Part shown: positions 16,977 through 25,971 of the stretch, in pieces | Position numbering within the stretch: the first letter of the stretch is position 1 | Layout: each line of letters begins with the position of its first letter | Assembly: GCA_031292625.1 (NCBI GenBank) | Contig: JARLGU010000009.1 | Location: 1-64,000 of the forward strand | Source of the DNA: Capsulimonadaceae bacterium | GTDB taxonomy: Bacteria > Armatimonadota > Armatimonadia > Armatimonadales > Capsulimonadaceae | Length of the DNA stretch: 64,000 nucleotides | Reading direction: 5' to 3' | Notes under the pieces: generated by a model | Seen by the model: only the letters and a program-made list of their open reading frames with translations | Told to the model about the DNA's origin: nothing | Database searches by the model: none | Translations under genes and position numbers: made by a program

Positions 16977-18245
16977 ATGGCACGATTGATCTCCGATCGA
17001 AACGAGACGCGGTGCCTGCTTTGCGGTAAAAGCCGCGATCAGGTGCGTAAGCTAATTCTCGGCGTGCATGGAGGCGTTTGCCTCGAATGCGTAGCACTTT
17101 GCAACGAGATCATCAAGAACGAGAGCCCGCAGACGATCGAAGAAGATCAGTCGACGCTTACGGCTATTCCCAAGCCGAAAGAAATCTACCGCATCCTGAG
17201 CCAGTACGTCATCGGCCAGGATCGCGCGAAGCAAGTGCTTTCCGTTGCGGTCTATAACCACTTCAAGCGGATCAACTTGCCGATTGACGGGATCGAGCTG
17301 CAGAAGAGTAATATTCTCTTGATCGGGCCGACGGGGTCCGGCAAGACTCTGCTCGCCCAGACGCTCGCGCGTATCCTCAACGTCCCGTTCGCGATCGCCG
17401 ATGCCACCAGCTTGACGGAAGCCGGCTACGTCGGCGAGGATGTCGAGAACATTCTCCTCAAGCTTTTGATGGCTGCCGACAATGGCGATAACATCAATAA
17501 TGTCGTTCGCAACGCGCAGCGGGGCATTGTCTATATCGACGAAATCGACAAAATCGCCCGCAAGTCGGACAGCCCCAGCATCACACGAGACGTCAGCGGC
17601 GAAGGCGTCCAGCAGGCTTTGCTAAAGATCCTCGAAGGAACCGTCGCGAACGTCCCGCCGCAGGGCGGACGCAAGCATCCGCAGCAGGACTACGTCCAGA
17701 TCGATACCACGAATATCCTGTTCATTTGCGGCGGTGCGTTCGAGGGGGTCGAAGAGAGTATCTCCAAGCGCGTCAACCGCCAGTCGCTTGGGTTCAGAAC
17801 GAGCGTCGAAAGCCGGAAGGACAAAACGTCCGGCGCGCTTCTTGGGCAGCTTCTGCCGGAGGACCTGATGCGATTCGGGTTGATACCTGAGTTCATTGGC
17901 CGTCTTCCCGTAGTTACGACGTTGCAGCCGCTAGATCACGAGGCGTTGGTGAAGATCCTTGTTGAGCCCAAGAACGCTCTCGTAAAGCAGTATCAGAAAT
18001 TCTTCGAGATCGACGGCGTTGAACTCGAATTCACGCCGGATGCGCTGCATGCGATTGCCGAGCAGGCGCTTAAGCGCGCTACCGGCGCCCGGGCATTGCG
18101 ATCGATTATCGAAGAAGTCATGATGAACATCATGTACGAGATCCCATCTCAGTCAGAGATCAAGAACGTGCGCATCACCGAGCAAACGGTAAACGAGCAC
18201 ATGGATCCGCTTACTGGGCCAAACGACCTCGCAGCCGCGTCGTAA
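16977..18245 (+). CDS. clpX: ATP-dependent Clp protease ATP-binding subunit ClpX
   Basis: The 422-residue AAA+ unfoldase feeds substrates to ClpP. The N-terminal zinc-binding domain has Cys13, Cys16, Cys35 and Cys38. Walker A (GPTGSGKT) is at 117-124, Walker B (VYIDEIDKI) near 184, and the ClpB_D2-like small domain is C-terminal. AAGGA precedes the ATG. The gene ends 7 bp from the convergent histidine kinase gene, leaving almost no terminator space. Confidence 0.97.
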   Translation: MARLISDRNETRCLLCGKSRDQVRKLILGVHGGVCLECVALCNEIIKNESPQTIEEDQSTLTAIPKPKEIYRILSQYVIGQDRAKQVLSVAVYNHFKRINLPIDGIELQKSNILLIGPTGSGKTLLAQTLARILNVPFAIADATSLTEAGYVGEDVENILLKLLMAADNGDNINNVVRNAQRGIVYIDEIDKIARKSDSPSITRDVSGEGVQQALLKILEGTVANVPPQGGRKHPQQDYVQIDTTNILFICGGAFEGVEESISKRVNRQSLGFRTSVESRKDKTSGALLGQLLPEDLMRFGLIPEFIGRLPVVTTLQPLDHEALVKILVEPKNALVKQYQKFFEIDGVELEFTPDALHAIAEQALKRATGARALRSIIEEVMMNIMYEIPSQSEIKNVRITEQTVNEHMDPLTGPNDLAAAS

Positions 18246-18252
18246 CCAGAGC

Positions 18253-20106
18253 TTAATCGGTGGCCGGCAATTCGATCGTGATGGTCGTTCCCGCCGCAAC
18301 GCGAGATGTTGCGCGTATCGTCCCTCCGTGCGCCTGCACGATCCCGTGGCAAATGGATAACCCCAATCCCGTTCCTTCGCCGATATCTTTGGTTGTAAAG
18401 AACGGGTCGAAGACTCGGGGCAGGACATCGTCCGGAATCCCCCCCCCTGAATCAGCGATTTCAATAACGGCTATTTTCCTCCCGCTCGACTCGCTTTTGA
18501 AGGAGCGAACGCCAATGCGTCGCTCGCCGGTCGGGACGCTCTGAAGTGCATAGTCGGCGTTCGTAAACACGTTAAGGATAACTTGTTCGATCTCGGTTGC
18601 GTTGAACACGATCTTGGGCAGGTTAGGAGATAGGTTGACATCCAGCGCGACGCCATGCCGGTCGAGCCTGTAGCGGCCAAGTTCGATTGCCGCCTCAATG
18701 GCTGCGTTGAGCGAACCTTGCTGCCGTTCCGAATCCTGCCGGCGAGCAAACCTCAAGAGGTTGCGTACGATCTCGGATGCCCGCTTTGTCATGCGAACAA
18801 TCGCGTCCGCATCCTCCTTTACGTCGTCGTCGCCGAGTTGCTGAATCATCTGCGCGTGGCCGGAGATCATGGCGAGCGGGTTGTTGATTTCGTGGGCCAC
18901 GCCGGCGACGAGTTCGCCGAGCGCTGCGAGCTTCTCCGCCTGCACGATCTTCTCTCGTAGCCTTTTGGGCTCCGTAATATCTGACGCTATTCCATCGATA
19001 CTTTGCGGGTTGCCTCTTGTATCCGTCGCAAGCACGGCGCGATCGTAGATCCATCGTATAGAGCCGTCCTTGTGACGGATGCGGAACTGTGCTTCAGACT
19101 TGCCCTCTTCAAGCGCCGTAGCCATCGCTTTAAGAACAATCGGGTGGTCCTCGGGAAGAACGAGATCTTGCCAGCCCAGGTGCTGGGAGTATACTTCGTC
19201 AGGCGTAAGTCCGGTCACCTTGCGAAAGACCGGACTGACGTAGAGGATCTCGCCTGCGCCTGTGAGCGACATCGAATAGACGATATCATTGAGGGAACTC
19301 AGAATGTTGTTCAGTCGCTCCTCGGAGTCGCACAGAGCCTTTTCCATCAACATGCGGTATGTGATGTCGTTCTGGATGCCGACATAATGCGTGACTTTGC
19401 CGTCCGGCGCGACAATCGGCGAAATTTGCAGTTCGTTCCAGAACTCAGCGCCATCTTTGCGCCTGTTTAGAAGCACGACGGACGTGTTGGTTCCTTCCGA
19501 AACGGCCCGCTGCAGCACCTTGAGCGCCGCTTGATCGGGAACGCCATTGAGAAGAAACCGTGGATTTCGGCCCAAGCATTCTTCCACTGAATAACCGGTA
19601 ATTGCTTCAAATGCCGGATTGGCGTAGACGATCGGCATATCGTCCTGGCGGCAATCGAGGATGACGACGCCGTTACTGCTAACCCGTATGGCGTCCTCTC
19701 GCAGCCTGAGGTCTTCTAGGACGCGCATGCGAGCTTCCCGATGAGTCTGTCTCGCCGCAGTCGTCGCGTTACGAATCAAGCAGGCAAGGACCTCGGGGCA
19801 CACTTCGGATATCAGGATCGAGTTCGCGCCAGCGGGCAGGGACAATGCGTCGATATCCCCGATGACGACAAACGGGATCAGCGCTTCTTCGGCGGCGGCC
19901 GCAAGAGATTCGGGCGGCAGCTCCCGCGAAGACGTGATGTACAGGCAGATATCGCCTTCGTTTCGACGGATGCATGCCCCGGCATCCGCAAGGGTCGTCT
20001 CCTGCCGGATGCATGCGAGTTGCCCGATCGCGCTAATTACCTTGCGGACAAGATCCTCCGCGGCGGAAGCGTTGACAAGCAAAAGGGTGGGAATGTTGGT
20101 CGACAT
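18253..20106 (-). CDS. Hybrid-like sensor histidine kinase with receiver-like N-terminus and two PAS domains
   Basis: This 617-residue kinase has a degenerate receiver-like N-terminal domain (about 1-115), a first PAS domain (about 130-255) containing GRNPRFLLNG, a second PAS domain (about 265-380) with its PAC motif, and a C-terminal kinase core. The core has HisKA (GVAHEINNPL, the phospho-acceptor His) and an HATPase domain with the N box (NVFTNADYA) and G boxes (DSGGGIP, GEGTGLGLS). The layout resembles NtrB-type kinases. The first PAS looks like a LOV domain but has Pro where photoactive LOV domains have Cys. No membrane segment is seen, so it is cytosolic. The start at 20106 has AGG six nt upstream; an ATG 36 nt earlier is possible. 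No response regulator gene is adjacent. Confidence 0.85.
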   Translation of the reverse strand: MSTNIPTLLLVNASAAEDLVRKVISAIGQLACIRQETTLADAGACIRRNEGDICLYITSSRELPPESLAAAAEEALIPFVVIGDIDALSLPAGANSILISEVCPEVLACLIRNATTAARQTHREARMRVLEDLRLREDAIRVSSNGVVILDCRQDDMPIVYANPAFEAITGYSVEECLGRNPRFLLNGVPDQAALKVLQRAVSEGTNTSVVLLNRRKDGAEFWNELQISPIVAPDGKVTHYVGIQNDITYRMLMEKALCDSEERLNNILSSLNDIVYSMSLTGAGEILYVSPVFRKVTGLTPDEVYSQHLGWQDLVLPEDHPIVLKAMATALEEGKSEAQFRIRHKDGSIRWIYDRAVLATDTRGNPQSIDGIASDITEPKRLREKIVQAEKLAALGELVAGVAHEINNPLAMISGHAQMIQQLGDDDVKEDADAIVRMTKRASEIVRNLLRFARRQDSERQQGSLNAAIEAAIELGRYRLDRHGVALDVNLSPNLPKIVFNATEIEQVILNVFTNADYALQSVPTGERRIGVRSFKSESSGRKIAVIEIADSGGGIPDDVLPRVFDPFFTTKDIGEGTGLGLSICHGIVQAHGGTIRATSRVAAGTTITIELPATD

Positions 20107-20359
20107 AATGACCTGGCCAATGAAATACTCGGCACAATGCACGCAATCTCGGATAAATCCAGCTGTTGTTGTGCGCCGCCGGCATAGCTCATTATATCAG
20201 ATCATTTGGGACGATGATGCGAGGCAGAGCGGGGGGCGCATTTGAAGCAATTCCGCTGCGCCTATAGCGAGTGGAGCTGCTCCTGCGATGTTCGACGGCA
20301 TCCTGAATCTTCATGGGCAATCCCCGTGGGAAAACGCAACTCGTACCAGCGTGCCCGCA

Positions 20360-21623
20360 TCAATAATTCACCCCTGCCACGAAATCGCCGCGCGCCGATT
20401 CGTCGATCAGCCTATGCGGGTCCGCTCTGCCGTTCGTCGTCAGTGTGATCGGCTTCCCTCCATCGTCAATGCCGTCGGGACCGACGCTGTAGAGTACGTA
20501 CCGCGCTCCTGCTAGACGGTAGCGTAACGGTCCCGCGTCGGCGAATGGATCGTTTGGGACTGCGGGAATGTATCTAGGCGCGAGGGCGGCTAAGGACGCG
20601 GGATAGCGGCCATGGTCCACGAAGTAGGCGCGCAGGGCGAGCTGGGTTTCGAGGAAACGGTTGGAACACGTCGCGGCGGCGAGCTTACCGCCCGCTCCCA
20701 TGAAAACGGGAGAAATGACGCTCCCTATTGGGTCGATTGGAAGCGGTCCCGTGGACGTGTGGACGCGTGTCTGATAGGGCAGCTTCGCAACGGCGATGCA
20801 GCGGTTGTTGTAATGCGTGTAGCTGTCCCACACGGTGTCGAAAGGTTCCATGGCAATCAAGAGGCTTATTGGCGAAGCGACATGATAACCGGCATCGTGA
20901 AGAAACGCCTGCGCGCCGTCGGGTTGTCGGAAGAGTTCCGTGAGGCTTGCTTGAACAAACCATTCCTCCTTTTGCAGCGCGTCAGACAGAGACTCTTGCG
21001 ATCGATCGATTGAGTCCAGTCTCCGTGCGGCGGCTATGGCGCTGGAGGCTCTGAGCCGCCCGATCATCGGTTGAGCGGCACGATTGGCGGTTTCTTCGCA
21101 GGAGATGCCGACGAGAAGCGCGATCAGCGTATTTCCGTGCTGAATAGCGGCTCCGAGCTGTTCGGCATCCAGGCAACTGTCCATGGCGCCGCTCCAGTCG
21201 CTGCTTGCCGCACGAGTGCGCGCATCGAGTACGAGAAGCCGTGCGAGGGCGCGGTCGTGTCCGAAGAAAGGAAACGGGGTGTTGAACGACCGGCAGGGCG
21301 GCTCGCAATAGGCTTGCTTGAGCCCCTTGCGCACCAGTGCGATTGCAGCACGGTTCCGCGCGACAAGCGAAGCCGCCGCTGGCAGACCTGGCTCCGCATG
21401 GGAATTGGGCTGATTGATCTTTTCCGGGTCTTGGTAAACCGCGTAGGCGTCGTTAAACGTGTCGAACGCGTTCGGCGACGGCATGAGAACAGCCGGCATC
21501 ATGACTTTTCGATGGAGGGTATGGATGGTAGCGCCAATAGATGAGGCCGCCGATGACAAGTACGGCCAGTGCGCACGCGATCGCGAGAGGGGACTTGAGG
21601 CGCTTTGAAATTGAGGGTGACAT
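20360..21623 (-). CDS. Membrane-anchored hypothetical protein interrupted by a +1 frameshift
   Basis: Two frames together make a protein of about 420 residues. The N-terminal part starts at 21623 with a short basic region and one hydrophobic anchor (SPLAIACALAVLVIGGLIYW). The frame must then skip one base within the A-run (four T on the + strand, 21506-21509) to continue in the long frame that ends at 20360. The long frame starts with the segment MPSPNAFDTFNDAY and ends with a domain like the C-terminal part of type II secretion pseudopilins (YPASLAALAPRYIPAVP, then YSVGPDGIDDGG). An internal ATG at 21502 would give a soluble 380-residue product without the anchor. Cause: sequencing error, true mutation or recoding. 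Confidence 0.65.
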
Positions 21624-21699
21624 AGTGTGGTGTCGTCTCCACAAGAGAGACGAGGGCACACGCGGTTTTGGTTCAGCTCAAGCAACGGCAATTGTCTCG

Positions 21700-22569
21700 C
21701 TAGTTTCCGTGACAGATTTCCGCTTCGTGGCCAGCGCCCCAGACGACCTGGACATCGAATGCGTCATCGTTTGCCGCTTTGCTGGTCGTGCTTCGAGACG
21801 GCCGTCTTCGGCGCATGCGTCGCCGGGCGTCGACATAGTCGCGAAGGGTGTTCACGTCGTAGGCGAGAACGGGGCTGCAGTGCGGGATCAGGCGGCATTT
21901 GCACTGCGTGACTTGCGATGCGCGCACTTCAATATCGGCGAGGGTGACTCGACCGGAATAGAGGCGGGACGTGAAGCCCATACCGAGAAGGCAAGCCATG
22001 GCAATCGGCGACTTGCGGGCGCTGAAGACTCGGGCGAGAAGGCGGAGGTTGCTCGTGACGATTCGAGAATCGATGATTGCGACTTCGCCCAGGGTAATCG
22101 TGGCATCGCGCAGTTTGATAAAGGACTGCGATGCGCCTGGGAACGAACGCGCATAGTCCCAGTCCGAAATGACGGGTACGGCAATCTCGGCATCGAAAGG
22201 GGCGGAGTGAATCATCTGCCGAATGGCGTTGCAACTCGCAAACGGGAGGTCGCAGGAGCAAACGAGGATGCGCCGGGTGGTGCTCCCAAGGCTTTCAATG
22301 CCAGCTCTGAGGCTTTCGACTGGAGAACCTTCGTCTTTGGTCCACACGTCGGCGAGTGTAGACGCATCGCGAACCTCGCGCGGACCGACGACGCAAACAC
22401 GGTCGATGTCCGGCGCTTCCGTGAGGGCTTGCAAGATCTGGTCGATGACCGGAGCTCCACGGATTGGAACGAGACCCTTAATCTCCGTCTTCGCCGTCGC
22501 GGCATATGGCCCACTGATGCGACCGCCTGCCAGCACGATCGCATCCAAGATGTCGTCAGTTCGGCTCAC
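21700..22569 (-). CDS. Nucleotidyltransferase family protein (MobA-like NTP transferase)
   Basis: The 289-residue protein begins with a GT-A/NTP-transferase fold signature: DAIVLAGGRISG near residue 8, then a conserved Lys (AKTEIKGLVPI) and the acidic CSCDLPFA motif near 103 that coordinates metal. Such enzymes couple NTPs to sugar phosphates or to molybdopterin; the substrate is not clear. The C-terminal third is basic and low in complexity (RRRMRRRRPSR). I chose the GTG at 22569 because a strong AAGGAGG lies 5 nt before it; an ATG at 22593 has none. Confidence 0.75.
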   Translation of the reverse strand: MSRTDDILDAIVLAGGRISGPYAATAKTEIKGLVPIRGAPVIDQILQALTEAPDIDRVCVVGPREVRDASTLADVWTKDEGSPVESLRAGIESLGSTTRRILVCSCDLPFASCNAIRQMIHSAPFDAEIAVPVISDWDYARSFPGASQSFIKLRDATITLGEVAIIDSRIVTSNLRLLARVFSARKSPIAMACLLGMGFTSRLYSGRVTLADIEVRASQVTQCKCRLIPHCSPVLAYDVNTLRDYVDARRRMRRRRPSRSTTSKAANDDAFDVQVVWGAGHEAEICHGN

Positions 22570-22648
22570 GATCGCCTCCTTGGAGCAACCCATTTGTTGG
22601 TTACCCGCTTTGGTTAAATTTGTAACGTGGTCTCAAAGTATTTTTTGC

Positions 22649-22677
22649 TTGACAGATAATACAGGGTTTTATACAAT
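22649..22677 (+). promoter_or_regulatory. Strong sigma-70-type promoter upstream of dtd
   Basis: Consensus TTGACA at 22649-22654 is followed after exactly 17 bp by TACAAT at 22672-22677. Transcription would start near 22684, more than 320 nt before the dtd start codon. Confidence 0.75.
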
Positions 22678-22683
22678 ATTATA

Positions 22684-22858
22684 TGAATAATATCAATATC
22701 CAATGGACTTCGAGGAAAAGCTAGCTCGGAATTTTTCAAACTATCGATCGTTTTTGGCCTGGTTCGTGGAACAATGTAAGTGTCTCATTGCGTTAAATTC
22801 ATAATGACGGACCTCCATCAGTAGGGCGGGCATGATCGTTGTGCTCGTCCGTTTTTTT
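22684..22858 (+). ncRNA. Candidate leader RNA or small RNA ending in an intrinsic terminator
   Basis: The predicted transcript of about 175 nt runs from the promoter to a hairpin with a T7 tail. It contains small hairpins such as CAATG/CATTG near 22772-22794. ACGGAC at 22807-22812 can pair with GTCCGT at 22847-22852, competing with the terminator stem. It does not match a riboswitch class that I know. Either dtd is controlled by attenuation or this is an independent small RNA. Confidence 0.45.
22824..22858 (+). terminator. Intrinsic terminator in the dtd leader
   Basis: GGGCGGGCA (22824-22832) pairs over nine positions, two of them G-U, with TGCTCGTCC (22842-22850), followed by a run of seven T. 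It lies 150 bp upstream of dtd. Confidence 0.75.
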
Positions 22859-23008
22859 GCGTTTACGATTCTCAGGCATCTTCTGCGCGGCGCCCATCGG
22901 AATGGCGGAATTCGAAATGCGCGATCTCGCTCTTCCCGCAGGCGCTTCCGGCGAGCCCGGGAAGGGCGTTCAGGAGACAGTCCGTTAACGCTCACAAGGG
23001 ATCTTATT

Positions 23009-23464
23009 ATGCGTGCGGTGGTTCAAAGAGTCGCGAAAGCTTCGATTTCGGTTAACGGCGGGGCGAGGCAGGAGATTGGCCAGGGGCTGGTGGTCTTGGT
23101 GGCAGTCGGTCCAGACGACGGTCCGGACGACGCACGGTACATGGCGGAGAAGATTGCGGGGCTCCGAATCTTTCAGGACGATGCGGGTAAAATGAATCTG
23201 AGCGTCAGGGACATCGATCACGGCGCCTGCCTCTTGGTAAGCCAGTTCACTCTTTTCGGTGACGCCCGGCGCGGAAAAAGACCCAGCTTTATCTCGGCGG
23301 CCCAGCCTGATTACGCGATTCCCTTGTACAATCAATTTGTGGAATTGATGCGCCGGGTTGACGATCTTAGGGTCGTGACGGGAGAGTTTGGCGCCGATAT
23401 GATGGTAGAGATCCACAATGATGGACCGGTCACTATTCTCGTAGACAGCGCGAAACTGTTCTGA
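23009..23464 (+). CDS. dtd: D-aminoacyl-tRNA deacylase
   Basis: The 151-residue protein recycles tRNAs mischarged with D-amino acids or glycine. It has the family motifs SQFTLFGD at residues 78-85 and the Gly-cisPro-containing NDGPVT near 138-143. The length is exact for the family. AAGGG lies before the ATG at 23009; the frame is open further upstream, but that would cross the terminator and has no homology. The TPR gene follows after 22 bp. Confidence 0.95.
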   Translation: MRAVVQRVAKASISVNGGARQEIGQGLVVLVAVGPDDGPDDARYMAEKIAGLRIFQDDAGKMNLSVRDIDHGACLLVSQFTLFGDARRGKRPSFISAAQPDYAIPLYNQFVELMRRVDDLRVVTGEFGADMMVEIHNDGPVTILVDSAKLF

Positions 23465-23486
23465 GCATGGGGACGGGTAGCAAGTA

Positions 23487-24389
23487 ATGCCGTACGATTT
23501 TGACGAAGATAAGAATCTGGAGGAGCGGGAAGCCGAAGCGAAGAAGAACCCGACGCCTGAAGCGTTCCAGCGATTGGGAGACGCGCATTTGGCGAAGGGG
23601 CGCATCGAAATGGCGCTCGAACGCTACAGGAAGGCTGTCTCGTTCACCAACAATGGGCATGAAGCGTCTGAAGTGCGCTCCACGCTCGGCGACGCCTACG
23701 TCTATGCAGACCAGACCGTCAGCGCGCTGCGCCAATACCGTCGCGCGATCAAGCACAGTCCACGCCGGGCCGCACCCCACTTTTCCCTCGGCGAGCTTTA
23801 CCGCCGTTACGGAAAGCTTCAGGCAGCGCTCCTCGAGTACCGCCGTGCGATCGAGTGCGATCCCAAGAACCCGTACTATCATTACCGCCTCGGCGACTGT
23901 TTGGCGGATGCCGGTTTTGTCGCCGAAGGAATCGGCGAACTCGAAACGGCTGTCGAACTCGCTCCCTCGGATGGTTTTTACCACTTCTGGATTAGCGATC
24001 TCTATCTGATGGCCGGCCAACTCGGCGATGCTATTCGCGAGATGCAGCAGGCCGCGATGTTTTCGCCATACGACGACTACTACAACATGCGCCTCGGCGT
24101 GCTGTATATGCTTTCCGGAAGCGCGGGCGACGCCGCTACAGCCGTGATGCAAGCGATCAAACTAACCCCGCGCAACGCGATTTACCACTGCCTCCTCGCG
24201 GATATCTACACCCATAATCTCGGCGACCACGAGATCGCAAGCCGTCATTATGCCTTTGCGGGAGAACTCGATGACTACGACCGGGAGCACGTCCGCCGCC
24301 TTCGCGAATTGACTGCGCGCGATTGGAACGGGGGGAACGGTCGCAATGGGCACAAGAGGGCGAAACCCGATAGCGATGTGGCGCCGTGA
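23487..24389 (+). CDS. Tetratricopeptide repeat protein
   Basis: The 300-residue soluble protein is built of about six TPR units from residue 20 to 260, recognisable from repeats such as [38 protein letters not shown] and [14 protein letters not shown]. The tail is basic and Gly/Asn-rich. TPR proteins act as protein-binding scaffolds. Its stop codon overlaps the start of the next gene (GTGA), indicating translational coupling with the kelch protein. Confidence 0.85.
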   Translation: MPYDFDEDKNLEEREAEAKKNPTPEAFQRLGDAHLAKGRIEMALERYRKAVSFTNNGHEASEVRSTLGDAYVYADQTVSALRQYRRAIKHSPRRAAPHFSLGELYRRYGKLQAALLEYRRAIECDPKNPYYHYRLGDCLADAGFVAEGIGELETAVELAPSDGFYHFWISDLYLMAGQLGDAIREMQQAAMFSPYDDYYNMRLGVLYMLSGSAGDAATAVMQAIKLTPRNAIYHCLLADIYTHNLGDHEIASRHYAFAGELDDYDREHVRRLRELTARDWNGGNGRNGHKRAKPDSDVAP

Positions 24390-25624
24390 GGTCGTGTAGG
24401 GCTGTCGCTTCGCCAGGGATTTTTGCTCTTCGATCGCCGTCTTGCGGCGTTTTTCTGCGCAGAGTAAACCTCGGCCGTTTCCTCGCGTTGATTGTCTTGA
24501 GTTTCGCCCCAGCTGCCTTCTGCGCGCCGTCGTATACCGTTGCGCCAGTGGCTGGCCGGATGCAGAGCGGCCGCTGGTCTCCGGCTGCCGCGGCGCTTCC
24601 CGGCGATCGCGGCGCGGTCATTGCGGGAGGCTACGATTTCCGGCTTGGCGAGTGCATTTCTTCGATTGACCTCTACGATCTTGCAAAAAACCGTTTTGAA
24701 CCGTCTCGGTCGCGCCTGACGTACCCGCGTAACTTCGCGCAGGCTGTCCGGTTACTGGACGGGACCGTTCTAATCGCCGGGGGTTTCAACGATTTTCTCG
24801 GTTCAGTCAGAATGGCGGAGCTGTATGACGCCGCGAGCGACCGCGTTCAGACGACCGGCAGCATGGTTATGCCGCGCGAGCTGTTTCAGGCCACGCTGCT
24901 GCGTGACGGGCGCGTCCTGGCGACGGGGGGCCTTTGCCTGGGCGTCCATGCGACCGTGGCGAGCGCCGAACTCTACAATCCCCCTACCCGCCGGTGGACG
25001 CTCGCGGGCGATATGGCCGGAGACAGGTTCGGTCATGCGGCTTGCCTGCTCGCCGATGGACGGGTGCTGGTCGCCGGGGGGACGAGCGCTTATTTTAGTC
25101 GCAAGCATGGCCGTTCCGCTACGCTTGCGTCTGCTGAGATCTACGACCCCGCGACGGATGTGTTTACTCCCGTTGCCGGTGCGATGATTGCCGCGCGCGA
25201 CCGTCCTACGGCCACGCTTTTGCCCGACGGCCGCGTGCTCATCGCGGGAGGCCAGGGGGCTGATGGCGCGGCAGTGACGTTTGCCGAACTGTTCGATCCG
25301 GCGACAGGGCATTTCGCGCGGATGGAAGGTCCAACGATGACGCCGCGCATGGCCCATGAGGCCGCTGCGCTTCCCGACGGCCGCGTGCTCGTCTGCGGTG
25401 GCTGGGATGCCGAGGCGCACGCTACGACGGCTACGGCGGCCATTCTCGACCCGGCGCTGGGCTCGGTTGAAACGCTGCCGGACCTGCCGTTCGCGTCGCA
25501 CGACCAGGCGCAGGTCGGACTTGCGGGCGGGGTTGTGCTTGTTGCGGGCGGCAAGGTGGTCGCGGCGGACGGCGCTGCGTCCGCCAGCGATAGAGGCGCG
25601 ATCCTGGAACCCGCCGCAAAGTGA
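24386..25624 (+). CDS. Secreted kelch-repeat beta-propeller protein
   Basis: The 412-residue protein has a long basic n-region, a hydrophobic segment ([16 protein letters not shown]) that fits a signal peptide ending near residue 46, and then about six kelch-like blades marked by recurring DGRVLxxGG motifs (for example [11 protein letters not shown] and [11 protein letters not shown]). It forms a beta-propeller, probably outside the cytoplasmic membrane. The GTG start overlaps the TPR stop. No catalytic motif of galactose oxidase is visible, so binding rather than catalysis is more likely. Confidence 0.8.
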   Translation: MRSCRAVASPGIFALRSPSCGVFLRRVNLGRFLALIVLSFAPAAFCAPSYTVAPVAGRMQSGRWSPAAAALPGDRGAVIAGGYDFRLGECISSIDLYDLAKNRFEPSRSRLTYPRNFAQAVRLLDGTVLIAGGFNDFLGSVRMAELYDAASDRVQTTGSMVMPRELFQATLLRDGRVLATGGLCLGVHATVASAELYNPPTRRWTLAGDMAGDRFGHAACLLADGRVLVAGGTSAYFSRKHGRSATLASAEIYDPATDVFTPVAGAMIAARDRPTATLLPDGRVLIAGGQGADGAAVTFAELFDPATGHFARMEGPTMTPRMAHEAAALPDGRVLVCGGWDAEAHATTATAAILDPALGSVETLPDLPFASHDQAQVGLAGGVVLVAGGKVVAADGAASASDRGAILEPAAK

Positions 25625-25645
25625 TCTGCGAGGCGGCGACTGGCG

Positions 25646-25667
25646 TGCGATCTTGCGTATTAATCGC
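25646..25667. repeat. 22-bp direct repeat, copy 1
   Basis: The 22-bp unit begins TGCGATCTTGCG and ends TTAATCGC; it recurs exactly at 25879-25900. It has outer dyad symmetry, GCGAT and ATCGC separated by 11 bp, as in many operators. This copy is 22 bp after the kelch stop. Confidence 0.75.
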
Positions 25668-25681
25668 AGGGCAATTGCATC

Positions 25682-25701
25682 AAATCGTATCAACGATTTT
25701 T
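25682..25701 (+). terminator. Probable intrinsic terminator of the TPR-kelch pair
   Basis: AAATCGT (25682-25688) pairs with ACGATTT (25693-25699) around a 4-nt loop and runs into T residues. Confidence 0.55.
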
Positions 25702-25878
25702 ACCGATAATGGCGCGGTTTCCGGCCGTGAACGACCGGCCTGAGATGTCAATCCCCATCAATCGGGCTGCCTGCTTACGACAATGCTGGCCGTCTACCGA
25801 TTAGGCCCGTTTACGGGCTTTCTCAACACAGGCCGGCCCTTTCAGGACCGGACTCGCGCCGATGTTAACAGTTATAGA
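25702..25878. other. Intergenic region between the two 22-bp repeats
   Basis: No gene is supportable. It contains a small hairpin GCCCG/CGGGC at 25805-25818 followed by TTTCT. The region as a whole (25625-25971) looks like a regulatory region for the SGNH hydrolase. Confidence 0.5.
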
Positions 25879-25900
25879 TGCGATCTTGCGTATTAATCGC
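25879..25900. repeat. 22-bp direct repeat, copy 2, next to a promoter
   Basis: Exact copy of 25646-25667. It ends 8 bp before the -35 box of the SGNH promoter, a position typical of activator or repressor sites. Confidence 0.75.
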
Positions 25901-25908
25901 CGCATCCA

Positions 25909-25937
25909 TTGACATTGATCATCTAAGTAGATAGAAT
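25909..25937 (+). promoter_or_regulatory. Sigma-70-type promoter of the SGNH hydrolase
   Basis: TTGACA at 25909-25914 and TAGAAT at 25932-25937 are 17 bp apart. The upstream ATG at 25936 overlaps the -10 box, which supports the later start codon at 25972. Confidence 0.75.
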
Positions 25938-25971
25938 GTCGGTATTGCTCCAACGGAGGACACACCTTTCC

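Noticed and set aside
21541-22617. 358-residue open frame on the + strand opposite the nucleotidyltransferase
   Set aside because: The minus-strand gene has the NTP-transferase signature and a good ribosome-binding site; the opposite frame has no recognisable motif.
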